Part shown: positions 1-12,284 of the stretch, piece by piece | Layout of the letters: every line of letters begins with the position of its first letter | Position numbering within the stretch: the first letter of the stretch is position 1 | Assembly: GCA_027919835.1 (NCBI GenBank) | Contig: JANVFP010000011.1 | Coordinates: 1,178,001 to 1,242,000 of the forward strand | From: Lentinula raphanica | Lineage: Eukaryota > Basidiomycota > Agaricomycetes > Agaricales > Omphalotaceae | DNA length: 64,000 nt | Direction: 5' to 3' | Translations under genes and position numbers: made by a program | Notes under the pieces: model-generated | The model's database searches: none | What the model saw: the letters and a program-made list of their open reading frames with translations, nothing else | Told to the model about the DNA's origin: nothing

Positions 1-218
1 GTTCTTTGAGTTATTCTTCGAAACGCCGACACCAACACCAACACCGATGGCAATGAGTCCCAATACACCAATGACGGAACCTATGATCTGCGAAAACAAA
101 CTCGTTGAGTCTTTCTTTTCAAAGCAAGAATTTGGTCGCATACAATCCATTTTGACCGTTGAGAGCGAGTTTGGGTTTTCTCGGTGAGGCCGCCACCAAC
201 TTGGTCGTAGGAAGACAT
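1..218 (-). CDS. Partial type II membrane protein, N-terminus only
   Basis: Only the N-terminus lies in the window; the gene continues past position 1. The start codon is at 218-216. Exon 1 (218-144) is exactly 25 codons, and a 56-nt intron (143-88) has a GT donor and a CGCAG acceptor. The joined protein has a short polar, basic cytoplasmic head ending in SKWI, followed by one hydrophobic Gly/Val/Ile-rich membrane segment and then an Asn/Lys/Ser-rich stretch. A short polar head plus one anchor near residue 25 suggests a type II protein with an extracellular body. Several fungal cell-wall glycosidases have this layout, but no catalytic domain is in view, so the enzyme class is unknown. Confidence 0.6.
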
Positions 219-650
219 GGTAGGTATTGGAGGGTATTGGGGAGAGGTGAAGTTGGGAAGGTGGGAACAGAAAACTGAACTTTGAGCGCCACTTTGTTTT
301 GACGGGATGCCAAGTCCGATCTATATACAAACCAAAACCATAGGCTTCACGGAAAACTGGAGAAGCCTGTTTCGTATAATGACTTGTGAGAAGCTGCAGC
401 TTCAGCTTGTCGGAGTCCATGGTGGTTCAGAAAAGACTTAAATAACGCATTATTATTCACGCGACGCGACGCGACCTTCCGCAGTCAGTTTCCGAAGGTC
501 GGCGTGAGCGCTTGCTTCAAGGATTTATTAGCAGTGGCTACCTGCAATGCTATCCTCTCATAGCGCATCTGGAAAGATATTATACAAGGCCTCCGAGTTG
601 TTCAAGAAAGAGATACAAGATGTATGTACATATAAACGATAGAAAAGACA
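219..650. other. Intergenic 219-650 with a small GCGAC triplet repeat
   Basis: This stretch lies upstream of the partial membrane-protein gene and downstream of RIB1. It holds three perfect GCGAC units at 461-475. Open frames from 512 overlap the RIB1 3' end and look like shadows. I see no other gene. Confidence 0.5.
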
Positions 651-2210
651 TTATTGCTCTGGATTGTCTAACCAGAGCGGCAATATATGTCCCATTTTCA
701 GCACTTTGGTACGAAGATACTTGTCCAAGTCCTCTCCGTGGACGGCTCCACCTCCTATCAAGGTCGCACCTGCTACGCGAGCATCGTCTACTTGCAATGA
801 AGCAGCATGGTCCACAAGGTGCGGGTTTCGCGACTTCCAGCTCCTCGGAATCATCGGCACTCGTTCGACAACTCGAATTCCTTCCTTCTCCAATGCCTCA
901 ACTTTATCCGGGTTGTTTGTCAAAACCCTGACACTCTCTCCCGCACCATCTGGATTCCCAAGACCTAGATCCCGTAGAATAGCACAAGCTATCTCGTAAC
1001 CGCGTTCATCAGCCTGGTGTCCTAGCATAAGGTTAGCTGTGACAGTATCATGTCCTAGATCCTGTAGATTATATGCCCTGATCTTGGACAAGAGTCCAAT
1101 TCCGCGTCCTTCCTGTCGAAGATATACGACTGCCCCGCGACCCGCTATCGTTTTCGATGGCGAGGAGACAGACTGCGAAGGAATAGTTATTGGTTGTGAG
1201 ATCAGCCGTATCGCCTCATCTAATTGCTCGCCACAATCACACCTCATACTCCCAACAGTCTCACCAGTGAAGCATTCAGAGTGGATGCGAATCAGCGGCG
1301 ACGGGATCGCATCACTCAACCCTGTCACCTGCTGAGCGGGATGGGAATGGTCCCGTGGTACTGTTAGTGCAGATGCAAGGCCTTCCGGAGCTTGTGATGA
1401 AACCCGCGAAGTCGGAGAGAGTCTGCCGACATAGGCACCCCGTGTTATGCGGTCCATTTCGGTTTCGTCTGCACTCCAGACAGCGTCGAGAGTCCGGGAA
1501 CGAATGTGAGGTGGAGCATCTGGAGCGGGAGGACCAGAGAATTGAGCAGGGTCGACAACTATAGCCATATGTTCTTTACTGTCTCTATTATTGTGATAGA
1601 TGTGGAGAAATACAGGTCCGTGGGGCGTCGGGATTCTCGTACGAGCCATGCATTTAACTTCTAGTGGGGCCAAAGACTGATGAACAGATCGCGTGCTTTC
1701 CGGTTGAGTGGTAGGTGGATTCCGGAGCCTCTCATCAGCTACCTGAGCGAGGGAAGAGCGCCGCTTTTTTTGGTGAGACGTGGGTAGATTTTCAGCGGGA
1801 GACAGAGGAGACGCATTCTCCTTCCCACCTTGCGTATCGTCAAGTCCCAGGCGCTGCCTGCGAGGAGCTTGTCTGCTCACGTATGCCAACCGTTTTCGCT
1901 CTGTCCTCGTCGAAGCATCGTCACCAGTAAACTTGGTCCAATCCCATGATCCTTCTGATTGGGGCAACATGACACCAGGAAAGAAGTCATGTTGATAGTG
2001 ATTTCGAGTGACGTGAGGACCAGATGCGGTAGCAGCTGCGATGAGCAGGGGATCGAGCGCAGCATCCCTCCGAGGCAATATGGTTTTGGCAGTGGGACGC
2101 TCTGACCCGGTGAGCAGATCTAGAAGAGCGGCATCGGAGTCAGGATTTGAGAGGGGAGCATGCATCTTGAATGAGCTGGAGGAGAAGGTATGGGTGAAAG
2201 TGAGGGTCAC
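651..2210 (-). CDS. RIB1: GTP cyclohydrolase II (riboflavin biosynthesis)
   Basis: A single uninterrupted 519-codon exon. The C-terminal 220 residues are a clear GTP cyclohydrolase II domain. The zinc cysteines are C313, C324 and C326, in the HSECFTGET...MRCDCGEQL block. The substrate and catalytic loop YLRQEGRGIGLLSKIRAYNL follows at about 363-382, then the TNNP motif at 431-434. The enzyme opens the GTP imidazole ring and releases formate and pyrophosphate, giving the first committed riboflavin intermediate. The N-terminal 300 residues are polar, Ser/Pro/Arg-rich and include a KKRRS-type basic patch, typical of the long fungal N-terminal extensions. A second in-frame Met at residue 16 is an alternative start. 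Lack of introns is unusual for this window. Confidence 0.95.
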   Translation of the reverse strand: MTLTFTHTFSSSSFKMHAPLSNPDSDAALLDLLTGSERPTAKTILPRRDAALDPLLIAAATASGPHVTRNHYQHDFFPGVMLPQSEGSWDWTKFTGDDASTRTERKRLAYVSRQAPRRQRLGLDDTQGGKENASPLSPAENLPTSHQKKRRSSLAQVADERLRNPPTTQPESTRSVHQSLAPLEVKCMARTRIPTPHGPVFLHIYHNNRDSKEHMAIVVDPAQFSGPPAPDAPPHIRSRTLDAVWSADETEMDRITRGAYVGRLSPTSRVSSQAPEGLASALTVPRDHSHPAQQVTGLSDAIPSPLIRIHSECFTGETVGSMRCDCGEQLDEAIRLISQPITIPSQSVSSPSKTIAGRGAVVYLRQEGRGIGLLSKIRAYNLQDLGHDTVTANLMLGHQADERGYEIACAILRDLGLGNPDGAGESVRVLTNNPDKVEALEKEGIRVVERVPMIPRSWKSRNPHLVDHAASLQVDDARVAGATLIGGGAVHGEDLDKYLRTKVLKMGHILPLWLDNPEQ

Positions 2211-3595
2211 TGTCCAAGTTACTTGAGGTATATGAGTTTTCTGAGTAAGGCGCGAAATTACCCTGACCCGATTATGAAGTAGAGTGAGTAAGCGCTGATG
2301 ACAAATGATCTACTCGTAAGCAAAATTCCTCCTTCTCAGCCGCATCAATGTGCCTGATCACCGCAGACTCCGACGTCGACGAACCTCATGAAGGCCAGAA
2401 TCGAGGTCCCCTTTTGACCACTCTTCATTGACATTTCACCGAACTGCTCGTCAAGGAACATTAAAATTCATTTCCTGGGGCCTGTGCTCCAGTCTCTCAC
2501 CGTTCTGTTGTTCTATTATGAGCTAAGTAGTATCCTTGGCTCTTGCCCTACCTAATTTTTCAATTTTTCGCTGACCCTCCGGATCCAGTCAATATTCACT
2601 GTGCCTGCTCTTCATAGTAGGTCGCCTAATTATGGATCATCGCGATCCACAATTTCATATGCACAGCCTATGCAGTGTTCATCCACTAGCTCGTTGAACC
2701 ACTCTCCTCCAAGTTGCACTACAGGTGTCTTCCCCATGTTTTCTCGCTCATGAATCTCCTTCCAACAGTATATCTTTGGAGCCTGAAGGGAGCTGAACTC
2801 CTCCGCTTTCTTCGCCCTCCGGGGAATTCTGCTACCTTCACTTGTAGTATCAAGAGCTAGTAAGGGTTACATACACTACTTCCTGGCAATTTCCTCTAGC
2901 CCTAACTGACTAAACCATGCAGCAGTGTCCAGCCTGCTCAAATAGCCTCAAATTCATGCGGGCATGTGCATTCATTTACTCTTCAATTTCTCTCCCGAAA
3001 CAAGACCCAGAAACTGCTCATCAATAATGTATTAATGCTTCCTCGGGAAGTGTTTGAACATTAATCCCACTAGAGCCTCCGTTGCATTCAGTACAGATGA
3101 GGGAAGCCTGACAAGGGAACCCAAGGTATGGAAATTAAAGGTCTGGTATCATCTTCTGCATCAGCACGTAAGTTATCAAGTACATTGACAGGGAATGTTA
3201 ACAGCATCATTCCAAAACATTCCTCAACCTTCCACAACCTTCTACAACATTTCACAGCGACGAACTGTCAAACCTGGCAGCATGATTTGTATACATGATG
3301 ATCCTTGAGGCTCGAAGTATGTAGTTCAGCCATCCAGCATGTCAGCGAGGATTGCTTCTTCGTTACTCTTCATCGTGTTCAGTCTTTGTGTGAAATTGAT
3401 ATCTTATCATATCTAAGTGTAACCATTGTTAGTATTCATCATGATGAACATTCAAGTTGCCAACTTGAATGCTAACAGTGATGCATGATCATGATCGTCT
3501 GTCAGAAAACGGTGTCAATGAAGCTTCTACATTCAACACAGGGACAGAGTCGAGTCTTCGAGAGCCAGAGGGCGTCAGACAATGCCAATGAACCC
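2211..3595. other. Intergenic stretch, no gene seen
   Basis: About 1.4 kb between the RIB1 start and the next putative promoter. No frame longer than 60 codons starts between 2227 and 3484. Around 3215-3260 there are several partly repeated ACATTC / AACCTTCYACAAC words. I found no RNA gene or element. Confidence 0.4.
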
Positions 3596-3603
3596 TATAT
3601 AAG
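3596..3603 (+). promoter_or_regulatory. Candidate TATA box
   Basis: TATATAAG followed by TAG, about 340 bp upstream of the ATG at 3940. The same word occurs ahead of two other plus-strand genes (26150 and 28318), which supports its being a core promoter element here. The long leader implied has not been verified. Confidence 0.35.
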
Positions 3604-3939
3604 TAGACATCTTGTTGTTAGCTGTGAGAGCGATTGGAATGATAAGAAATTGGGGGAAGCTGGTCACGAGTTGCCTCGGATCAATTTCTTTCACTTACCC
3701 TCACCTTCTTTCCTCACACCGTATATCTTCTCGCCCAAGCTGGAATTTCGTGAAAATCGACCTAAGGCGCGTCGCTAATGGCCTCTTTAAGCAGTGCAAT
3801 TGCCTCGGCAGGGGCGATGCGAAAAACGTATGCTACCATCTGAAAAAATTTGAGGCATTTTGCGCTAATTCTTTGTCCCAGTTTAACCTCTTCCTCACCC
3901 ACACCCGCATCAGAAAGCTCTTCTCGAACTCATACAGTG

Positions 3940-6254
3940 ATGTCGATGCTCTCTGAATGCACCAACCAATGCATGACTGAGCTAGGACTATATCCTGGTA
4001 TGAAACAGGATATGGAAAAGCTCAGCGTGGAGATTAACGCCCTTCGAACCGAAAACACGAATATCAGAGCTGAAAACGCTGCTTTGAAAAATTCTTATGC
4101 CGCTATGCAGACTAATAATCAGAAACTCTGGCAGGACAATGAGGTCCTCGATCGTTCACTGAAAAGGGTCAGTTTAGAGCGGGATTTCTTCAAAGAACGA
4201 GCAGACCGCATGCAGAATTTGCTCTCCACCAATCCTCAAACACTCGAAGGTCGTTGTCATGAATACCAACAACAGCTTGACCGATTAAGGCGCCAATATG
4301 CTGTCCTCACATCTACCGCAGAAAGACTGGTCAACGACGGATTGGCTATCGGGGTTCTTGTCAAATCAGAGCCTACTCCCGACGGCAAGTGAAGGGTGCT
4401 ACACCACAACCATCGTTTCACTCATATAATTGCTATAGACACATCATTCAATGTCCACTTCAAAGCTCCGACATTGAACGCAGTGCAGGCCCCAGCTATT
4501 CAGCTAACTATGCCAGTAAACGGGACTCCCACTGCCCAAGTCTCTCAGATACCTCCTTTCCATCAGCAACCTGCCTACACCGGTAATAAAAACCAGCAGT
4601 CTGCTCCGCCTGGACCCATGCACCATCACCCTGCCAGCTCCGCTACTCATATCCCTCCTCAGATGGCCACGCAGTCTCAATCTCTCCCACACAGAGTTCC
4701 GAGCTTGCGTCTAAATGCTACGACTTCGGTTGATCAACGTCGATTATCGCTGCCTACTATCTCGCCCATCGAGCGTATCGCTGTCAGCACTTCTACGTCA
4801 GCCCCAACCTTGCATTCAGTTCTTTCGAACACTCAACATTCCGTCCGAGGTCACACTCAAATTACCCGACCTTATCCGCATCCTCAGTCACAACTTCGTT
4901 CTCAAACTTCTCCAATCTCGCCCATGACCCAATACCCATCAGCTCAGACACAACCTTCGATATCTTCGCCTCATCCTCATCACCAGGGCCAAATGAGTTC
5001 GCAAAGTCGTACATCACCTCTCGATAATCAATCATCGCATTCAATGAATTCTCAGAACCGCTCACTTCCTTCAAATGGTCAGATGATGCAGGCTTCTCCC
5101 TCGACTCTTTCTGCCCTTTACATGCCGATTTCTGGGGTACAAGCAAACTCATACCCTCAGGTCGCTCATTCGCCTGTGTTGCCGCAACCATCATTCACAT
5201 CTCCTATGGGTCCACCCGACCTTGTGCATAGCGCTCCCGCTTCTGTCACCTCTTTCAAGAAAGAATCAATATCTATGCCTAGTCAGGAACTTCAGTCTTC
5301 TGACAAGAAATTCGTGCAAGGACCACCTCCGCCAACTCCTCCTCAGTCTGACAAGTCGCTCAGTCCTGAGCAGGATTCATGTCCGACACTATCACCCCCT
5401 ATCTTTGTCCGAGAGCCACTGAAACGATCCAGTATAGATGAGGATCTTCCAGCGAGCCCATCCAAGCGTGCACGCTTCGATACGAACACGGAGGAAGATA
5501 AACTCGCGTCCGGTCAGTCTGTGATATCAGCTCTAGCAAATGCGCCCATGGATCAGGGTGCAAATTCTCTGGATCAGGGTGCACAGGCCATTGAGCCTAT
5601 GGCCTCGGACGTGATCATGAAGGTTGCAACGGCTAAGGTAGAAGACGAAACGGCTAAGGTAGAAGACGAAACGGCTCAGGTAGAAGTAGAAGACGAAACG
5701 ACTTCGGATTCACCTGCCTCTATCACCGCCGCCAATTCTAGTATGGAAAACGGCGCGCCTTCGAAAGATCTGCATAGCAAATCAGACCACGCGGTCGAGG
5801 GCAATTCACAGAAAGACGACAATACAGAAGCAGCAAAATCGGAAGACGAGGACGATGAAGCTGAAGACGAAGAGGGTTGCACGGAATCGGAGGCATTGGA
5901 GGAACTTCTGAAATCAGAAGGGTCAATGAACATTTGCAATTTGTGTCGGTAAGTATCCTCTTTAGATTCTCTTGCAAGTTTTCATTGTCAACCGTATAAA
6001 CATATAGCGCACGACGTGTTCGATACCCCCACCAGTATACAGACGACGTCATCTTCGACTCTCACACCCCACCTCAGTACTTGTCAGCCACTTCACCACC
6101 ATACATCCATCAGTATGGAATCGTCTTCGAGGTACCTCGGTATGAACTCCAACTGCTACTATGGCTTGACTTTTTTTCTTGCATACATTCACTCCTCTAT
6201 CGGTCTGTTACTCATCGCGCATCACATTCTCAGTGTCTTGTTCATTTCGCATAA
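3940..6254 (+). CDS. Unrecognised coiled-coil, Ser/Pro/Gln-rich protein with an internal in-frame UGA
   Basis: The first part, ATG 3940 to codon 4387, encodes about 150 residues with a strong heptad-type coiled coil (LSVEINALRTENTNIRAENA and onward). A TGA at 4390-4392 ends this frame. The same frame is then open for a further 500 codons, to 5948. This second part is rich in Ser, Pro, Gln and His, then has an acidic tail with a 21-bp coding repeat. It continues past a GTAAGT intron (5949-6007) into a short final exon ending near 6254. I found no intron of length 3n that removes the UGA: all nearby AG acceptors fall in another phase. It may be a nonsense allele, an assembly error, readthrough, or two genes. 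No domain was recognised. The composition suggests a nuclear or regulatory protein. Confidence 0.55.
5629..5697 (+). repeat. Coding 21-bp tandem repeat
   Basis: Two perfect 21-bp units (5629-5649 and 5650-5670) and a third unit expanded to 27 bp (5671-5697). They encode TAKVEDE-type heptapeptides. All changes keep the reading frame, as expected for a minisatellite under coding constraint. Confidence 0.85.
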
Positions 6255-6562
6255 GTTATTCGTTATCAAGTTTTATGTTTGTTTTCTCTTTTCGATTCCT
6301 CCCTCAGTTCTTGATTTGTTAATGTTCTATGTTTTCGCATTCGGTTCGTCATTTCATCCATCCTCTTCCTGGCATTGAATTATGTATATCTTACTCTTCG
6401 ATTGACTTTTCATTACTATCAAGTACGCCTTTAGAGTATATATATGCACACAACACTACTATATCATGTCCAGTCTTTTCTGATTCTGAACGTCCTCCAT
6501 GCAAGTCCACGCTCAGCAGCATAAGTAGATTATGTAAACCCTAATCAACGCAAGTTCTTTCT

Positions 6563-8099
6563 ATGTCCAACAACAACTTCACCTTACCATTCCATTCATT
6601 TGTGAACCACTCGTCTAGATATGATGGGACCCCTGGTGCTGTCCTTCTTGATGGAATACTGCAATCTTTCCTGCTAGGGTTCGTTCTTGGGCAAGCAACC
6701 AAATATTTCACTGTCTTCTCCGACGATCGTTGGCAGAAAAAGGTGTTTGTTGGCGTTGTGGTTTTGCTTTCTCTGTCGGTTGATTCGTTTCTGCGGTGAC
6801 ATTCCTATTTGCTCAGTTCTTCGTAGATTCCAAACGATCATCGAAGACTATAAGTTATGGCAAATATCAGTCAAGAATTCATCCTGGGTCCGTCAGTTCA
6901 CTTCGACGCGTTGACTAGTACTACGTCTTACACGGTTTCTTTTCGTGTTGAACAGGCTTATAGCAAATTCGTCTGGACCGACGTGGCAATCAACGGGTGT
7001 ATCAGCTGGTTGTGCGAGGTGTTTTATATTAGACGATGTTGGAAGGTTTGTTCTTTTTCTGAGTACAAATTACCACGACATGCATATAACCACAAATCTC
7101 GTAGATAACCGGCCATAATCCTTGGGTTCTCTATCCTCTGAGCGTGTTGTCCATAACAGCGATCATTGCGAACTTCGTTCAGGCTATAATCCTTCCTTTG
7201 GTCATCAACAGGACTGATTCTCGATCTGGTGTATGTTGACCTTACGGTGTTGTTGTCGTTCGATTCACTGTGATGTTATTGCAGGAATATTTTGGCAGTA
7301 TTCGACTCATGACATTGGTAAAGTCATCCTGGCAATTCATGAAACCAGTTTGATGCTCATATCGGATTCGTCGCAGCTGCAATTCGTCTTCTCGTACTGG
7401 ATTTTTGGGTCACTCCGTATGACCTTTTTCCAAATATCGGCATAACATACACTTAGCTCACACCATGCTGTTTCGCAGTATTAGACCTGGCTGTCGCTTC
7501 TATTCGTAAGCTCCATGAACATCATTCGGATTTCATACCGTTTGAATGAACTTTCGATGTGATAGTGATTACAACTCTCTGGAGAGCGAAATCAGGACTC
7601 AAAGATTCCGACAAAGTGGTCTGGTCCGTGATCACTCTCACCTTTGAATCAGCTACCTTGCCGTGTGTGAGTATGATCGCTGCTGCATCTGTCTACCACT
7701 CGGTACGTTTCATCACCTGGCACTGTTTTCATCGAGCTCCAAGTCCTGACATGATGTACTAACGGTTTCAATCTAATTAGAACAAGGAAGGAAACTTGGT
7801 CCTCTTCTTTCTGTTGTTGTCTGGAAAGCTTTATTCATATGGGCTTTTGCGGACACTCAACTCGCGAGATGGGTTTCGCGTTCGTCTTCACTCGAACAAA
7901 CTAGGAAGGGCAACACTTGGTAACTGGTACGGCGACCGTACTGGTACCGAAGGTCATACACATCTGGTCACAACTGTAGCTTCAATATCTGAGGTGAGCT
8001 AATCTTTTTAGTGGTCGTAGGAACATTTATCGTTACCAGCAAACATTTGACGAAGCCTCCAAAGTCACTGAGCACGACTTCACTTCCGCCTTGTCATGA
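6563..8099 (+). CDS. DUF6534-type multi-pass membrane protein
   Basis: Modelled from ATG 6563 through about ten exons to TGA 8097-8099, with introns of 45-80 nt. Joined exons give several hydrophobic helices, for example GILQSFLLGFVLGQATKYF near the N-terminus, then the NPWVLYPLSVLSITAIIANF helix. The C-terminal signature is SVITLTFESATLPC ... GKLYSYGLLRTLNSR, which matches the DUF6534 family found in large numbers in mushroom genomes. The family has a 7-TM-like topology and no established function. The last exon gives a short acidic cytoplasmic tail. The gene converges with LEU2, with 237 bp between stops. Exon boundaries are by eye. Confidence 0.7.
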
Positions 8100-8336
8100 A
8101 GCGGTCCGCAATGTGAGACCTTCTAACAAAGAAGTACCCTCTGAGGACTCCGAATAACCCAAGTCTCGAAAACTATTCCATTCCTACGCAAATGAATGCT
8201 ACGAGTTCCAAGTGTGGATCTTGAACGGTGGCTCTATTTATCTGTTTTTCTTGGTCGTGTTATAGTACACGAGTGAATGCTTGTGATGTAACAACTTGTA
8301 ACATGGCTGTAAAAAATCTTCTATAACATACACTCT

Positions 8337-9704
<1,368 letters not shown>

Positions 9705-9832
9705 GGTGGAACAGGATAAGATGGGTTTTTCTTTAGATCGGATCCTTCGGAGAAGTGTACAACTCGGCCGAATGTAAAATTTTGGTTAGCGCCCGTTCAG
9801 CGCTTCCTGGTCTCCCTCTTCAGACTTCCATC

Positions 9833-11413
9833 ATGTCGACGGAGCAAAAGCCCTATTGCAAAAGTCTTGTGCTCGATGCAGGACCACTACTCTCTCTGTC
9901 TCCTCTCAGAGGTATTGCCGAATTATACTACACAGTACCTCAAGTCCTGGCAGAATTGAAGGATAAAAATGCAAAAGAGCACCTTGAGCGTCTTGGGTTG
10001 AATTTCGGTATCAAGATCGAGGTGAAGAATCCTGATCCAGCTAGTATGGCTTCTGGTATGTCTGTCCCCTCTTGTAAACATTGCAGATTCATCAGATCTT
10101 TGTTCATTGCTTAGTGATACATTGGGCTAAGAAAACAGGAGATTATTCTGTTCTCTCCAGTCCTGATTTATCTGTCTTGGCATTAACACACACGCTACAA
10201 GAGCAAGCGAAAAAGGATAAAGCGGCCAGAGCGCTTCAAGCGAGTATATCCCTTGCTCGTATCTGACGTCCATCTGACTGGGAGGGACAGTAGAATACTA
10301 ATAAGGTTGAACATGAGGCGGAAACCACCACGGACGCCTCAACATCGCAAAGTCCATCATCTCCTGCAGAACTCGAAGCAGCTGTCGAATCGTTGTCATT
10401 AGAAGATGCGATTGTCCGACCGGATAGTGAAGACGTCGTCACTCAATCTGTACGAGATTCAGAGGAAGGTGACGAGACCAAAACGAGAGAATCTCTCAAC
10501 GTAGAGCTTCAGCCAATAGAGGAAAACTCCCGCCCTGCACCTACGGTTCCTACATTAGCACCCATACCTAAAGCGCCACTCTACGACGATCCTTCGGATT
10601 CTGACGATGGTGAAGGTGAATGGATTACGCCTGACAATGTTGCGCTGCACAAATCGCGAGCACTGGATCTATTACCTAGTGGAGGTCAGGGAAAGCAAGG
10701 AAAAGGTAAGAAGAAAAAGGAAGAGTATGTGGATGTCGGATGCATGACGGCTGATTTTGCCATGCAAAACGTGCTGTTGCAAATGGGGCTCAATTTGGTT
10801 GGTACGGAAGGGAAGAGGATTCAGAAAGTGAAAACTTGGGTTCTCAGATGTCATGCGTGCTTCAAGTGTGTATCCGATTGCGAGACGAGGGATGAATACT
10901 GATTTCACTTATTCCAGAATCTGCCAGGATGCATCAAAACAATTCTGCCCCTCATGCGGAAATCCAACACTCATTCGTGCATCAGTAACGATTTCTTCGC
11001 CAGATGCTTCTTCCGACACACCAGCCATGCAGGTCCATCTCAAACCTAATTTCCAGTACAAGTTACGCGGTTCAAAATACTCAATACCCGCACCGAAACC
11101 TGGTTCGGCAAAACATGGTTCTGGAGAAGGACTTATACTGAGGGAGGATCAGTTGGAGTATGTGAGAGCCAAAAAGCGTTTGGAAGGAAAGCAGGAGCGG
11201 GAGGAGGCGCGAATGATGAAGGGTCTACTCGAAAGGAGTGCCAAAGGTGAAGGAGGCGTTGCTGTGGGCAGTTGGATGGATCCAGATTGGGTGCCAGAAA
11301 TAATCGCTGCCAGTGCAGGTGGAAAAGGACGGTCGAGTAGATCGAATGGCGATCTGCCCGTTATCGGGTACGGTCGTAAAAATCCCAATGAGAGAAGGAG
11401 GCACAAAAAGTAG
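9833..11413 (+). CDS. NOB1: 20S-pre-rRNA D-site endonuclease NOB1
   Basis: NOB1 matures the 3' end of 18S rRNA in cytoplasmic pre-40S particles. The N-terminal PIN domain starts with LVLDAGPLLSLSPLRGIAEL, where the Asp is catalytic, and continues through GDYSVLSSPDLSVLALTHTL. An acidic, low-complexity insert follows. The conserved VGCMTADFAMQNVLLQMGLN block then leads into a zinc ribbon split by an intron, CHACFK / ICQDASKQFCPSCGN. The C-terminus has KPNFQYKLRGSKYSIPAPKPG and an RK-rich end. The second intron has no GT donor in the right phase; a GC-AG intron starting at 10240 fits. The gene converges on ARC18 with 62 bp between stop codons. Confidence 0.93.
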
Positions 11414-11475
11414 ATATCATGTTTTCTTCTGGTTCCTCATTTGTTGTACAACGTACACGTCGCGATCTGTATCTA

Positions 11476-12184
11476 TCATGCACCTAGACTTCTGTTCATG
11501 AATCGTCTCTTTTGGAAGGACATCCACCATTTGCTGGGAACATCACCATCGGCGTAGAGGATATTCACCAAGCGCAGCGATAACTCTTGCCGTACCTGGG
11601 TGAGGTACGAGCGAAGGAATTCTAATGAAACAGATGCTGAGGGTTGTGACGCGTATTCCACAGTAATATACCACGCACCAGAATCCGCACGACTAGCAGG
11701 CGGAGCATAATGCGCATTCAATGCAAAGTTGGCATCTCCTGGTATCGGGAAATTATCCACAGACAAAGTGTTCAACGATTTCGTTGCCTCGATCTTGTTC
11801 GGCGTTGAGCGAGCGCTGCCGATCTTGGCCAGACAGTCGGATATGAAGACGATGAGAACGATGAGAGTACGGTCTGCGGGACCTTTGATTTCAAAGTTGC
11901 GGAAGAGAGAATTGGCGCGGAACAAGTCGAGAGTTTCATCGATGATATCTGGCTGAGAAGGATCCGCTGGGTTGTATGGTCAATGAGTGAGGATAAGAAT
12001 GAAAGAAAGGTGTTGAACACGCACCAAGAGGTGCAACCCCGCGATATCTTGTCTTTATAGGGAGAATCGACATGTTTCCGATCTGGCGAACATCAGGCTC
12101 TTCGTTGAGAGACGAATGGTATGCCTGCAAAAGAGAAAATGAGTGGAAAGAAATAAAATGGATAAATGGTGAATTTACTGGCAT
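11476..12184 (-). CDS. ARC18: Actin-related protein 2/3 complex subunit 3 (ARPC3)
   Basis: Subunit of the ARP2/3 complex, which nucleates branched actin at cortical patches. The start is an ATG-CCA mini-exon at 12184-12179, then a GTAAAT...TTGCAG intron. The protein then reads MPAYHSSLNEEPDVRQIGNM, the diagnostic ARPC3 N-terminus, followed by LPIKTRYRG, DIIDETLDLFRANSLFRNFE, IKGPADRTL and the C-terminal KWWMSFQKRRFMNRSL. Total is about 180 residues, the usual size. Two introns were located. The tiny first exon is why a simple frame search misses the true start. The gene is divergent from the YVC1-like channel, 100 bp between starts. Confidence 0.95.
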
Positions 12185-12284
12185 GATGGGCGGATGAAGA
12201 AGAGTGATTTGATGGCTGGTGCTTGAAGTTGTTACCGAACATTCATGACGTCGGGATTTCAAGACTTGTCCTTGTACCTTCACC
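12185..12284. promoter_or_regulatory. Shared divergent promoter of ARC18 and the YVC1-like gene
   Basis: Only 100 bp separate the two start codons. It contains TGACGTC at 12246-12252, a match to the CREB/ATF core. Function is inference from position. Confidence 0.5.

Noticed and set aside
4389..4465. A normal intron removing the UGA at 4390
   Set aside because: A GTGAAG donor and a TTCAAAG acceptor exist, but the 77-nt length shifts into a frame that stops at 4586. The Ser/Pro-rich frame is clearly the coding one beyond.
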